The position numbers and the translations under genes were made by a program. DNA of 64,000 bases from Ostrinia nubilalis (taxonomy: Eukaryota > Arthropoda > Insecta > Lepidoptera > Crambidae), in NCBI RefSeq assembly GCF_963855985.1, contig NC_087092.1:2356001-2420000 (forward strand), in the 5' to 3' direction. Shown here piece after piece: positions 20,484 to 31,823 of the stretch. The number at the start of each line of letters is the position of its first letter. Within the stretch, counting starts at the first letter, position 1. The notes below the pieces were generated by a model. The model was not told the origin of the DNA, made no database searches, and worked only from the letters and a program-made list of their open reading frames with translations.

Positions 20484-20876
20484 TTGTTCAGGGTTAGAGT
20501 AGGAGTTGAAGCTCAAAGTTGCACAGCGTGCTATGGACTTATGGAGAGGGCTATGCTTGGTGTTACTTTGCGAGATCGAAGCAGAAATGAGGAAATCCGT
20601 AAACGAACTAAAGTCGCTGACATAGCCCGACGGATTAGCAAGCTGAAGTGGCAATGGGCAGGGCATATAGTACGCAGAACTGACGGCCGATGGGGCAGCA
20701 AGGTTCTGGAATGGAGGCCGCGTACCGGAAAACGCAGCGTGGGACGTCCACCTACAAGGTGGACCAACGACATCGTAAAAGTAGCAGGGAAGCGCTGGAT
20801 GCAGGCCGCTACCAATCGATCAACGTGGAAAGCATTAGGGGAGGCCTATGTTCAGCAGTGGACGTCCTATGGCTGA
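20484..20876 (+). pseudogene. RTE-clade LINE reverse transcriptase, C-terminal fragment
   Basis: About 130 codons open to TGA at 20874-20876. The peptide contains MERAMLGVTLRDRSRNEEI, KLKWQWAGHIVRRTDGRWG, LEWRPRTGKRSVGRPPTRW and the final EAYVQQWTSYG. These are the C-terminal hallmarks of RTE-type endonuclease-reverse transcriptases of Lepidoptera. All catalytic RT and endonuclease domains are missing. Just upstream, the expected LKVAQRAM peptide is present in another frame (about 20510-20535), showing a frameshift, so this is a dead 5'-truncated copy. An ATGATGAG tail follows the stop, typical of RTE ends. Confidence 0.85.
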
Positions 20877-20885
20877 AATGATGAG

Positions 20886-21175
20886 GAGTTGTTCTATTCT
20901 GATTAGTCAAAACCACACGACCAAATGGATTGCATCTATTCTTAACCAGCTGGAGTCTTTTTCTTTAAGGAATACCACGAGTGATAGGGAGTTAAACCTA
21001 CCCACGAGGTATCAATCAATGTAGCACATCTGCACTTCTTATAAGAGATTGTAACCAATACCAAGACATTCAATTAAAGAATTCACATGTAACACATTTT
21101 AAATCTACACCACAATCAAATGAGTCATCATTACTGTTCTCACGTTACAACCGTACCCGTTATCAAATACAGTCG
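20886..21175. other. Unannotated interval
   Basis: No feature recognised. Confidence 0.35.
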
Positions 21176-21262
21176 AGCACTTGAAGCTCTACATTTTCGT
21201 TGCAAAATAGCTTTAATTAGAACTGAATAAGACGCTACAGTGTTCAACTTATTGTGCTCCTT
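21176..21262. mobile_element. MITE, 'cagcacatcaa' family
   Basis: GAGCACTTGAAGCTCTACAT, TTCGTTGCAAAATAGCT and a right end TTCAACTTATTGTGCTC form the same plan as 23284-23390. Confidence 0.55.
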
Positions 21263-21914
21263 TAAAGGTAAGTATAGACTAATGCGTTTAATTGTAACAG
21301 AACAACTCTAGCTCTATGCAATCTTCTAGTATCAGTGTCACCCTTTCATGAAGCAAGCGTCGTGTATTTTTCTTCCTGTATTGACCATTCGTAAGAACGT
21401 TACATACATAGAAACACTCTAGTAGTTTATCCTCACCTTAACTCGAGTGGTTCAACGCCTCCACGGGACAGATAAAACTCTAATAAATATTCAATAATGG
21501 AGTCTTTCTAATATTTCGTAATTGATACGCCCGTATGCACGAGCTATGGTGCCATGTGACTTTAGATAATGATGTGTATTTTTTGGGTTGAGATTAGTAA
21601 GCCATAACTGACTGTTGTTTATGATATTGATTAATATAACTTTTATTTAAAAGACGAGAAATAATTTTATGCTTCCTATTCGATTAGTAAATAGAATTTA
21701 GTGTTGCTCCGGTTCATTTTGTATTTGTTTAAAACACTAAATTGCACAGAAACAATTTAAATACAAAAGACGAACTTAATACCGTAAGATATTCTCTACC
21801 AGTTAACCTTTAATTATGTCATAATATTAGAAAGAACATCTAAATCCATATGCTTACTTTTGAGTTTTGATTGTTTGAAAACTGCTAAATCCGTCTTAGA
21901 ACCGGCTAGACTTA
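21263..21914. other. Unannotated interval
   Basis: No feature recognised. Confidence 0.35.
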
Positions 21915-22036
21915 AGGTTCGGCCAAACCAACGCGATCAACCTGCGTGCAGCGATGGCGATCAATGCATTTAGGTCTGGTCGCCATCGCTGCACGCCGGT
22001 TGATCGCGGTGTGATCGCGTTGGTTTGTCCGAACCC
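21915..22036. mobile_element. PIF/Harbinger-like MITE, TTA duplication
   Basis: The TIRs are AGGTTCGGCCAAACCAACGCG and, inverted, GGGTTCGGACAAACCAACGC, flanked by TTA (21912-21914, 22037-22039). Subterminal GCAGCGATGGCGA/TCGCCATCGCTGC arms pair inside. Three-base TWA duplications are typical of PIF/Harbinger. Larger relatives are at 44775-45377 and 62888-63050. Confidence 0.75.
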
Positions 22037-22039
22037 TTA

Positions 22040-22971
22040 GGTAAACATTTTAAGTTGAATGATATTTTTAAGATGTTTTGACATTCATGGCTATAAAAAT
22101 AAATTCTAGCTCCTTTTAAAACATACAAGTTAAGTAGCGACTTCCACTCTTCAAACCGGGACGGCGGCTCTCCAAGGGGCAGCTGACAAAGCTTCCCCTT
22201 AATCCTGGTCCTCCAGATTATAATAGGCCCCCTACTTCTTAACACTTCAACTGATCGATTTTTTGCTCTACCATCCAGTTTATTTTAAACTTTATTCAGT
22301 TGGGATAAGGTTCCGTTTAGACTGGTTATGTTGATGATAGGATATGCTTATGCAGTATTAATGTTGGCGTGTTAGTTTGTATAGTGAAATTGGGATCATT
22401 GTGTGCAGTATCGATTTATTCGGCTTTGCGGTTTATCAGTGCCCTATAAAAACTTGATCAGGTCGAGGAAGTTAAAATGTTTTTTATGGACCTTAAGACA
22501 AGGGGGTAAGGTTAAAAATAATATGGTACTAAGTATATTGCCTTTTGAATTCCTAGTTTCCTTATTTTAGGACCATGCCTGCTACATGAACTTTGGTTAA
22601 ACTTAATAGTATTTATTACGTGCTTGCATGTTAAAGTCGTAAATTCAAAACTTAATAAATTTTAACGAGAACTAGGCCATTACCTACAAAGTTTTATGAT
22701 GGACTACTTTAATGTATAACTTAATACAATAAATCAATATAAATTCTTAAGTACTTAAAACATTCAGTCAACACCTACTTCTGTATCATAAAAGATATTA
22801 ATTAAGTTTTATCACGTTTTATGTACATAACATGTTGTGATGACAAAAAACAACTCACTCATCAACTAGCTAAAGCCATGTTAATTTAATATGCATTTTA
22901 CTTTATTTAACTGTAGAATATTCCAATATCAACAAAACGCGCACCCATTTCAGATTAATCCTACTATCCTA
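22040..22971. other. Unannotated interval with one open minus-strand stretch
   Basis: On the minus strand 22245-21970 is open, with GPIIIWRTRIKGKLCQLPLG and PPSRFEEWKSLLNLYVLKG. This reads more like real protein than chance but I do not recognise it, and it runs into the MITE at 21915-22036. It may be a repeat-borne coding fragment. A later block, GGACCTTAAGACAAGGG (22489-22505), recurs at about 37873. Confidence 0.3.
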
Positions 22972-23173
22972 TCCTTCCTACTAATATTATAAATGCCAAA
23001 GTTTGTATGGATGTCTGGATGTTTGTTACTCTTTCACGCAAAAACTACTGAACGGATTTTGATGAAACTTTACAGTATTATTGATTATAACTCAGAATAA
23101 CATAAAAGCTGTAATTTATGACGATCTGTGACAAACTGAATATTACGCGGGTGAAGCCGCGGGCAAAAGCTAG
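22972..23173 (+). mobile_element. Non-autonomous Helitron, relative of 3991-4209
   Basis: It starts TCCTTCCTACTAATATTATA after A and ends GGGCAAAAGCTAG before T, with GCGGGTGAAGCCGCGGGC as the 3' hairpin. No coding frame. Confidence 0.8.
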
Positions 23174-23283
23174 TTGATTATAAATCAACAAGATTAGTAG
23201 CTATGGTAATTCCATCCTTGTCTCATAGGATATGCTCTCTCATCTCATAAAGGGCAATCAATCAAGTTGTGACGTTTGATGTT

Positions 23284-23390
23284 CAACAGCACATTAAGCT
23301 CTACATTTTCTTTGCAAAATAGCTCTTAATACAGCTACACAATAGTTCAGATTAAGACCCCACAGTGTAAAGCTTGACGTGCTCTCGTCT
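23284..23390. mobile_element. MITE, 'cagcacatcaa' family
   Basis: It starts AACAGCACATTAAGCTCTAC, contains TTTGCAAAATAGCTC, and ends AAAGCTTGACGTGCTCTCG, so the ends are imperfect inverted copies. About 107 bp, no coding capacity. Confidence 0.6.
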
Positions 23391-23871
23391 GTACCTCTGT
23401 GTCGAATCAGTAAATGCGACTATATTTAGCAGTTAATGATCTAGTCTCCTATTAATAATGGAAAACGTAATAGTCTTTGACTCCAGTATGTAGATGATAT
23501 TTCTGTAAAGGAAAAGAAGGACTTTCTTCCGTGGATTAACAATCTATCCCATAAATATGTAATTCATCAAAACAGATCCATTAGGTTTTTAACGCGACGA
23601 TTCTTCTTATTTTATTTTAAACAAAAAAAAGACAACCCAACTGACTAATGATAACCTTTAGTGAAAACTTGCTTTATTACAAGTAATCGGATCACTAGAT
23701 GTAGATAAGTACCTACATTATTTTTATATAATTTTATAAAGTTACTTTTATTATTTACTTGTAAATCTGAAATAGACGGCTCCAGCCTCATCTACTTTTT
23801 TCGTTTCTTCGAAAATCTTAATTTTTCCAACTGCAATCTGTACCTAAGCACTGTTAAGTCCACAACAGTAC
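23391..23871. other. Unannotated interval
   Basis: No feature recognised. Confidence 0.35.
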
Positions 23872-24103
23872 GTTTCTCTAGAAACTTCCTGCCCCGTACA
23901 ACCAAACTGTGGAATGGACTGTCGTCTGCGGTGTTTCCGGACGGATACGACCTGCAAGCTTTCAAGAGGAGAGCGTATCTTTACCTTAAAGGCCGGCAAC
24001 GCACCTGTAACGCCCCTGGGTCTGCGGGTGTCTATGGGCGACGGTAATCACTTACCATCAGGTGATCCGTCTGCTCGTTTGCCTCCTGTCACATAAAAAA
24101 AAT
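23872..24103 (+). pseudogene. LINE RT C-terminus and 3' tail (CR1/Jockey-like)
   Basis: A plus-strand frame reads FSRNFLPRTTKLWNGL, then DLQAFKRRAYLYLKGR. The FLPR-x-LWN-L and FKRR motifs are typical of the C-terminus of Jockey/CR1-group reverse transcriptases. It ends in the same tail as 19766-19909 with an A run. It is strongly 5'-truncated. The exact clade is uncertain. Confidence 0.7.
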
Positions 24104-25179
24104 ATTCTAAAAGCTATCAAGCAATCATAATACAGATAATCATCTATTACAAGTCTTCATAAAACAATACACTGTCGTGAGAGTCCTATTTTGAACGAAC
24201 CTTCAACGTAACACTTACCTCTCTAGAAACAACTGAAAATAATCCTTTCCCATACATAACGGTAAGCCAACACCACTCGACACAAGCAGTTTCCGAGATT
24301 CGACACCCGCGTGGGTCGCTTCCTGCCTGTTGTTCGTGAATGGGATTCATGCTGATGATGATATAGTTACTTAGCATTGTTGGCATTCTTTGTCTCCATA
24401 CGGTTTCCAGTTCGGTGTAGTTAGGTGTACATTGTAGTTTTTAAGGTTGATAAAATCAGACGCTAATTGGTGCCTGGACCTAGCCCCAAACTACGTTTAA
24501 GTAGAGCTTGTTCAGTGGGAACTTAATAAAAGATAAACAAACAGAGGTACTTTTTAAAAACAATATTTAACAACTAAAAAGACTGATACATTGGGACAAT
24601 TACATTTAGATAGCTTTGAAAAACCACAAGGGTTTGATATAAAGCTAACGAGTTCACAGTAGGTACATTCACATACTCTTACAATTACATAATACAGCTA
24701 ATAAATTAAATTTACTTAAAAAGATTCATAATGAATGTTTAATATTTGAACGCGGTAGAAACTCTCTGTTACCTTGGACAAGAAATACTTTTGGATCAGG
24801 TACTAGGTAGGTACTAGTTAAATATTCTCAGTCATGTTGTTTTAAATACGTTCCCAATCTTACAATCGATCTCATTCCAATTTTTCGAGTTGCAACGATG
24901 CAATCGATATTTTGAAACGCCACCCGATTTTCCGATCGATCCGCCATCACTCTCAATTACCGACGTTTAATCGAGACAATCGAATCGGAATGGCACCATC
25001 GTGACTGTGCAATCTGCGGTATGCACGATGTGCCTTGCATTTAGGGCTACCAGTATACATAGTTGCAGTGATTTATCTTGAAAACCAACTGGGAAGACTT
25101 ATTTTTTTAATCGTTAATACTCTCACCTCTGAACTCATCAGTGAGGTTGCAATTTGATTTCACACGCTTTAGCAAGCGA
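24104..25179. other. Unannotated interval
   Basis: No coding frame or repeat boundary I can support. GATCGATCC/TCGAT-rich stretch at 24860-24970. Confidence 0.35.
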
Positions 25180-25275
25180 TTCTTCATCTTCCTCGGTCCC
25201 GTACTGATGAGGATCGCGACTACATACCTATAGTGTTCCTCCACAGACTGCGGTCATAAGCTGTGTGGACCGCAC
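25180..25275. repeat. Dispersed repeat, inverted copy at 34259-34351
   Basis: TTCTTCATCTTCCTCGGTCC, TACTGATGAGGATCGCGAC and ACAGACTGCGGTCATAAGCT recur as reverse complement at 34259-34351. Family unknown. Confidence 0.65.
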
Positions 25276-25307
25276 GATGCAAGCAAGCGATTAGTATCTC
25301 TCTAATG

Positions 25308-25484
25308 ACTATTCCCACCTCTCGTTTCTACCGCTGCAACTCCTGTGTAGCCAGGATCTACAGCTTGACCGCCAATAAAGACCTAACCAGTGAATTCCAA
25401 GTTTGTTCCCGAGAAGGTTAACTGCCATTGGACCCATATGACATTAATCAGTAGAAAAGGAATCGACTTATCCAGTGCAAAGCG
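25308..25484 (-). pseudogene. Second, shorter copy of the 1154-1609 coding-like repeat
   Basis: It shares TATTCCCACCTCTCG, CTGCAACTCCTGTGTAGCCA and CAGCTTGACCGCCAA with 1171-1260, and CCAGTGCAAAG with 1363-1373. On the minus strand it keeps GGQAVDPGYTGVAAV but has stops and a deletion of about 30 bases. Both copies keep the same orientation. Confidence 0.5.
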
Positions 25485-25606
25485 GACGACAGCTGCCGAA
25501 ATTGTCTACATGTTGCTGATAATGGTTCAATCAAACCAATGCATTAACATAATATGCACTCTGAAGCATGCAATCACTGATTTATTGGACAGTCAAGTTT
25601 ACATAA

Positions 25607-25640
25607 ACATCATCATCATCATCATCACTTCCTGATGATG
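25607..25640. repeat. (CAT)n microsatellite
   Basis: Run of CATCATCATC followed by the complementary TGATGATGAG, so it can fold back on itself. Confidence 0.7.
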
Positions 25641-26639
25641 AGAATCATCCGTACTTTGACAGCCCTACCCGCATAGCTCGGAAGTCAGCAGTACACACAA
25701 CCAATCAGATTCGACAGGGCGGCGGTAACGATAGCGTTTGGCATTCTTTGTTTACCCTCCGTTGCGCGGAAAGTTCAATCAACTGACGTAATATGCAGCG
25801 ACACTATCTTGCTTTGAATTCATCTGTGGATTAAGTCTGGGATTTTCAGGGTTCGGTATGCTAATAATCTTAACTTAGTCCACTACTTACTTATACCATC
25901 TCTCAAATTATTCCAGTTTCATTGCATCATCAATTTAGATTCAATATCGTCCAATATAACAATCATTCCTGGTTATTTTTTTAGAGTGCTCCTATGTAGT
26001 TGTATGTAGTGCTTTAACTACTATTCCAGCTAAGGTGAGTGTGTTTGGGAGTAGTAGGTAAGTTCACTATTATTGTAGGTCGATCAGGAATCAGAAGAGC
26101 TATTTTTAAGTCGACAGTCCGACACCATCACTGTCAGTGTATAAAATATTGTAACTTAACAATTCTTATATTTGTTGCAGGTAATACGACAATGACTACA
26201 AGTAGTTGAAGCTCTCCAAAGGTATCAATAACCAAATATTGGTCTTCTTCCTCTACGAGGTGGCTAGTAACAACTGAGTCACGATCCTGGTACCAGACGT
26301 TATCTAAGCCGTTGGACGTGGCTGTTGGACGTGGTTCAATTGAACCGACAGCTTGCCTCAGTCTTAGCCTCCGAAACATTTTTGGAAGAATTTTTACAGG
26401 CAAATTAGTAAAGCTTCAGTCAAACCAGCCGAAGCTTAAGTAGGCACTTACTTACTATAAACTCAAAGAAAGGTTTAAACTTCAAAGGATTCTGGAAAGT
26501 ACATTCATTATGTAACTAAGCTGCAATTAAGCTTCGAAATTACGTTACTTTAATTAAACAAAGCATATTTCTCGTAAAGTCTGCTATGAATTTCCAAGTC
26601 ACGGAACATTATTAAATTCTAGAACTGCTCAGCTAATGT
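25641..26639. other. Unannotated interval
   Basis: No supportable feature. A CAG/GTAATA junction at 26178-26186 preceded by TATTTGTTG resembles a weak splice site and was not pursued. Confidence 0.35.
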
Positions 26640-26738
26640 GGAAACTGCACATAAACCTATACACTTTTGTTGAAAATTGGTACCTATTACAACTAGATAA
26701 GGTACCACAGTTAAGCTTGATGTGCTCTCGTCTGTATC
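26640..26738. mobile_element. MITE, 'cagcacatcaa' family
   Basis: TTTTGTTGAAAATTGGTACC, TACCACAGTTAAGCTTGATG and TGCTCTCGTCTG match the family; the left end is GCACATAAACCTA. Confidence 0.6.
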
Positions 26739-27925
26739 TTGCTTGATAACTAATTTACTAGACAAAGCCAGGCCACGAGTAATTGCTACATTATTTGCTT
26801 GTAAGTTCTTAAATTATTAATTTCATTTCATATTCCAGTACTGGTATGCTTGTTAGGGCAGTTCCTTACCTGATTAGGCTATTTACCTATTTGGAACTCT
26901 ATGTTTTCGATATTAAAGATCAAAACTGATTAAATAAATCTTGTCATGTTGTTGTAGGTTGATGTGCCAAGAGCTCTATGTAGCTATGTATTTGTTTTAA
27001 AGCTCTTTGGAGGTTTCATAAGCTTTGTTGACACGATTTGGCGTAAAATGTGACAGTAATTGTTATTGTGTAGTCACTGTAGTGTGATCTTTTGACGAAC
27101 GCAAATGTGAGAGGTCAATTAAAGGTTCCAGGCCCTTCTGCATATTTCAGTTACATCTGTCATCCTTTAACATTCAAAGCTCTTTTAGTAACATGATTTA
27201 CAGAAGTGTATAATTGTATTTGGCGAAATCTCGATAATCGAGCACCAGAACCTTAAAGAAAAAATATTTAGGGCACTATTTGACAAAAAAAAGTATTTTT
27301 TATGCATGACAAGGCAGGTATTAGACCGCAATCGCACCTGGTTTAAGTGAGATGCAGTTTAGTTTACACAAGTTTTCACTTAAAAATTTCACGATGCACT
27401 CACGTCGTATCTTGGTGACTGCTGTTTCATAGAATCTTATACCTTACAAGCAAAATGCTGTGACGTTTGAGTTATATAGGAATTATAATTGTTTAATAGC
27501 CACCACACAATTTAGACTGCCATTCGTATTTAGCATAGCAGCCCCAATGAGGAACCGGCCTTACGGCACGTGTAACTTGAAATTATTCAAATCCTGCAGC
27601 ACTGCAGTCTTCTCCCATTACTTAGGTAGCTACAAAACATACCATAAAACTGAATTGTATTGTTCAAATCTTAAAGTCCAATTTACTTTGGTGGAGTACA
27701 ACCGTAAGTCCTAGGAGAAGTCCAATTAACAGTAAAATTTACGATCAACATTAACCTGTGTGTTTCTATTGCATCCATAGATACTGTGGCTCTTGAATTA
27801 AATTCAACGGGCTCGTTATAAGTTATCTTAGGATTATTTGATTTATTACAAGAATACGGACGTCGGTTATCACCTCGTCTTGAGTCAGTTGCTTGAGTTA
27901 TTACAATTTGCTGAGCTGTTAATAA
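26739..27925. other. Unannotated interval
   Basis: No coding or repeat signal I can support; the frame 27460-27714 has no motif. Confidence 0.35.
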
Positions 27926-27973
27926 TTTTCAACCGACTTCAAAAAAGGAGGAGGTTCTCAATTCGACCCGTAT

Positions 27974-28004
<31 letters not shown>

Positions 28005-28700
28005 CTATGTTTGTTACGCGATAACTCCGCCAATTATGAACCGATTTGAACAAATCTTTTTTCGGCGTATAGGTAATACCTCAAGGGTGGTCCCATTTAA
28101 ATTTAATAATAAAAAAAACAACCCCCAAGGGTGGAAAATTGGGGATGAACTTTTTTATACGCAATATCTCCGCCGATTATAAACCAATTTGAACGATTAT
28201 TTTTTTGTTGAATAGGTATTATCAAAAGGGTGGTTTCATGCGAATTTGAAGAAAATATTTCACCCCCAAGGGTGGAAAATTGGGGATGAACTTTTTTATA
28301 CGCAATATCTCCGCCGATTATGAACCAATTTTTTTTGGTCTCAGTGTACTGCCTACCTTCAGTGGTAACATCAAGGTAATAATTAGTTAACTAAAAAGCA
28401 AGAAATAAGTAAAATTTTATAAAAAAAAATAAAACCGACTCCAAAAAACCTACACTAAAACGTAGAAAAATAATTACTAATTACCTACTTATTTATTAGG
28501 ACGAATTATTAATATTTATGTAGGTATACCATGATTGATACTTTTGGAGTCGGTGCAGGCAAACTTTACATGTTTCATAATCTTGGCACCGACTCCAGAA
28601 GTATCAATCATGGTATACCTACATAAATATTAATAATTCGTCCTAATAAATAAGTAGGTAATTAGTAATTATTTTTCTACGTTTTAGTGTAGGTTTTTTT
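27926..28700 (+). mobile_element. Palindrome-bearing TIR element, copy A
   Basis: It begins TTTTCAACCGACTTCAAAAA, then about 30 T's (27975-28004). Next come tandem units of about 125-130 bp (words CTCCGCC(A/G)ATTAT, AAGGGTGG, TTGGGGATGAAC), then a long palindrome (28430-28700) with a 30-40-base centre near 28565. The whole is repeated, inverted, at 58398-59231. Here the right arm stops at TGTAGGTTTTTTT, about 78 bases shorter than in that copy. No protein is encoded. Confidence 0.8.
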
Positions 28701-28752
28701 CAGATTGAGTAAAGCTTGGTCGAAGAGAATGTCGAAAGGCTTGCTAGGTTTA

Positions 28753-28933
28753 GTGTGCTTACCATGAGTTTATGTTAGTTGTGCTCGCTAGCGACTGCGT
28801 AAAAAAATGACATTATTTGTATGACATATTGTACAGCGCCCCTAGCGGCTACTTTTAAGAAACAAAATCTTCATATAGATTTTTGACTTACTCGCTAGCG
28901 AGCACACCTAACGTAAACTCATGGTAAGTACAC
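28753..28933. mobile_element. Foldback MITE, GTGTGCTTACCATGAG family
   Basis: The arms read GTGT(G/A)CTTACCATGAGTTTA and GTGCTCGCTAGCGA inward on both sides; the centre has TGTACAGCGCCCCTAGCGG. A truncated copy is at 56761-56904. Confidence 0.75.
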
Positions 28934-28973
28934 AGGATCGGAGTTAAAAACGAAATACCGAACGCTGCTTCTA

Positions 28974-29210
28974 TCTATACTAATATTATAAATGCGAAAG
29001 TAACTCTGTCTGGTCTGTCTGTCTGTCTTGCTTTCACGCCTAAACCACTGAACCGATTTTGATGAAATTTTGAGTCCCAGAGATAGTTTGAGTCCCGGGA
29101 AAGGACATAGGATAGTTTTTATCCCGATTTTTCAAACAGAGACGCGCGCGATAAAGTTTTTCTGTGACAGACAAAATTCCACGCGGGCAAAGCCGCGGGC
29201 GGAAAGCTAG
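28974..29210 (+). mobile_element. Non-autonomous Helitron (GTCTGTCTGTCTTGC type)
   Basis: It starts TCTATACTAATATTATAAAT after A, contains CTAAACCACTGAACCGATTT and GGACATAGGATAGTTTTTAT, and ends GGGCGGAAAGCTAG before T. GCGGGCAAAGCCGCGGGC supplies the terminal hairpin. Sister copy: 63275-63466. Confidence 0.82.
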
Positions 29211-29644
29211 TTCAATTAAGTACTTTTCAAGTGATTTCTTTCTAGCACCTAGCAACTAGCAACTTAGTGCAAGAGTGGAGATAGTCGACTCCCAATATGA
29301 GTAATATTATAACTGAAGTTACACGTTTGTACAACTTTCAACAAACAAGTCTAGTTCATACGTCATAAAGTGGACAAACGTTTAACGTTATTCATATTGG
29401 TGTCGACTTCGACGACATTACGACCTAGCTGTCAATTTATATTGAAACGACAAGCCGAGGCTTCAAAAAGAATGCGACTTTTTTACGCAATTTCGCTCCT
29501 AAAAACCACTAAAATACCACAATGATTTCCATGATCTACTGTGGTCCATACCTTCTACTCTGTGCCTTATCCCTGTATCCCCATACGACCAGCACTAAGC
29601 AAAAGGCAAGGGGCCCATAAAAAGTTAACTGCGCTCACCATATA
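29211..29644. other. Unannotated interval
   Basis: No feature recognised. Confidence 0.35.
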
Positions 29645-29908
29645 CAGGGTGTTAGGTAAATGGGTATATGAGCCGACACTAGCCCATGTTAACATGGGCA
29701 TATAAATGGTATGGTGAAGTCAGAATATTGATATCTTCATTTTAATTATTTTTATTTTCATACAAATCGGAATTTATAAAATTTATTTTGTATGAAAATT
29801 AAAAAAAATAAAATGGTGATATCAAATTTCTGACTTCACCATACCATTTATATGCCCATGTTAACATGGGCTAGTGTCAGCTCATATACCCATTTACCTA
29901 ACACCCTG
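29645..29908. mobile_element. Near-perfect palindromic MITE, TA target
   Basis: It starts CAGGGTGTTAGGTAAATGGG and ends with its complement; the arms run about 120 bp each, including CCCATGTTAACATGGGC. TA (or TATA) flanks both sides. The size, 264 bp, and the TA target suggest a Tc1/mariner-dependent element. A deleted version is at 43953-44139. Confidence 0.82.
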
Positions 29909-30009
29909 TATACAGTGAAAGAATGATGCAGTCGGTTTGATTGCCATTTTATGACGTTTTATCTAGGTGCATGTATGAGCATGCGCTCTGTGCATTAACA
30001 CTGCGATCG

Positions 30010-30610
30010 GCCCGATAAAGTTTTAGGCTGCCTGTACACAGGAGCGGAGCGAGGTAGAGCGACGCGCGAGGTAAAATCCACCAATAAAATTGCTTTATCT
30101 CCGCTCCTGTTTAAAAGACAGGGCTTTGTGGAATACCTACATTATTATTACATACAAAACTGAGAAGCGCAGCGGAGAAACGGAGCGGAGAAATCAAATG
30201 ACAAGTTGCGTGCTTGTGGCCTAGTTCCAAAACTTTATCGCTACACTCTGATAACCAGCTCCACGTCTATGGACATTCGTATTACTTCTTTTCTACTTCT
30301 TTTCTCCGTTCCGTTATCTAGCTCCTGGTCTAATAGACAGACATGGTCCGCAACTCCGCTCCGCTTACTTTCTCACTCCACTCCGCTACCTAGCTTCGCG
30401 TCTATGGACAGATACTTACCTCTCGTCTCTGCTCCTCTTCGCCTTGGTGAAAACCGAACCTTAATCCCTTTCTCCGCTCCGCTTACTCCCTCGCTCCGCT
30501 ACCGTGGGCGGACACCCTTACAGTTCCTTGTTGGGTCAATAAACGTTTGTTTTTCTTTTAATAGACTTCCTTGTTTGAGTAATTATCGCATTCTGGTCGA
30601 TGGACAAACA
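30010..30610. repeat. Degenerate GGAGCGGAG/CTCCGCTCC-rich repeat region
   Basis: GGAGCGGAG occurs at the left; CTCCGCTCC and related words, with (G/T)CTATGGACA spacers, recur on the right at roughly 60-75-base steps. Ends such as CTGTACACAGGAGCGGAGCG suggest a decayed TIR element with internal tandem units. The plus frame at 30206-30637 is a by-product of this composition. Confidence 0.5.
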
Positions 30611-31383
30611 AACACTCATTCCGGGTTTCGTAATTGATTTGGGAGAATTTCTTTTAAAAATAAGTGTATAATTATAGATTTCGCTACAAAACATAATTTT
30701 TCATATAGCACCATATAAATTTCTCTTAAGATCAGGCGTGATTACAGCCAAATACTTGTCTTGTTCTGCATTAAAAAATAAGAATAAGTAAGTTACTAAT
30801 TTCTAAAATATAATTGAGAAAAATTATGGAAATCGAGTCATATTTTATTAATAAAAAAATATTTCAGTCATTATACAGAAATTAAAGATTATTATTATTA
30901 GAATTGCTAATCTTAATTAGAAAACGCATAAAGATAAGTATTTTACTAGCGGATTATAAAACTGCATGAGATAAACTTTCTAGGCTTATCACAAAATGAT
31001 GGATTTGCTCAAAGGATTATAAACTTTATGTCTGTAATTCAAGGCATTAAATCGATTGATAGAATTTTGTGGAAGCTTGATGTGCTGCGTACAGCATTTC
31101 TATTAATTAAGGTTTTCCCGTTAATTTACCTTCAATTTGTTTAGATTTCCAAGTTTATCAAAGTACCTACCTATGAGTCGGAATTAGAGATGTGCCATTC
31201 CCGAGAAAATTCCGTAGTCTTGGACAACATCACTATGGTACCTACAACATATGTATTATTTAATTGGAAGCCCATGGTGCAAAACAGCATTAACTGGAGA
31301 TAAGCCCTTTAGTTAAGTATCTAAAAATACTCTCTCTTTATAATAGCACATTTACGAGTAAGCATTATTTATTTCCACAAATA
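30611..31383. other. Unannotated AT-rich interval
   Basis: One short piece GAAGCTTGATGTGCTG (31074-31089) is the tip of the 'cagcacatcaa' MITE family. Nothing else was recognised. Confidence 0.35.
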
Positions 31384-31446
31384 GGGCTACGTTCAGCAGT
31401 TTACATCCTATGGCTGAAAATGATGATGATGATGATGATGATGATT
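31384..31446 (+). repeat. RTE LINE 3' tip with (ATG)n tail
   Basis: CTACGTTCAGCAGTTTACAT then CCTATGGCTGAAAATGATG, the last codons (VQQ...SYG) of the RTE family, runs into an ATG microsatellite to 31446. Confidence 0.6.
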
Positions 31447-31823
31447 ACTTATTTAGGTTTTATCTTTATTCATCGTGGGATGAGTAGGTAATATGGTAGA
31501 TCCCGATCAAAACACGTCAACTTCATTTTAATTAATTCCTACACAACTGCAACCGGACTGTTCATATTTGATTAGGCAAGTAAAACAGGTGTGCATTACA
31601 AACACGTACCCAAAGATAATATCTGACAGGTAATGAGGAAGCGTTCTTAGAATGCTGCAATAGAAGTGCTAGTGTCTTCTGAGAAGTACACTAAGGGCAA
31701 GGCTCCATGTACCTACGACAGCACATAAAGCTGTACCTAGTACCTTTATGTAGTTGTAAGTGTGACTGCAATAGGAAGTGCCTTTTTCCTGTGATTCGGA
31801 TTTCGACATGTGTGCGGATCTGG

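Noticed and set aside
27838..28182. 114-codon plus-strand frame with a poly-Phe run
   Set aside because: The run is the 30-T tract of the TIR element; the same pseudo-peptide appears in copies B and C.
30206..30637. 143-codon plus-strand frame, Ser/Pro-rich
   Set aside because: It is produced by the repeated CTCCGCTCC composition, with no motif or start context.
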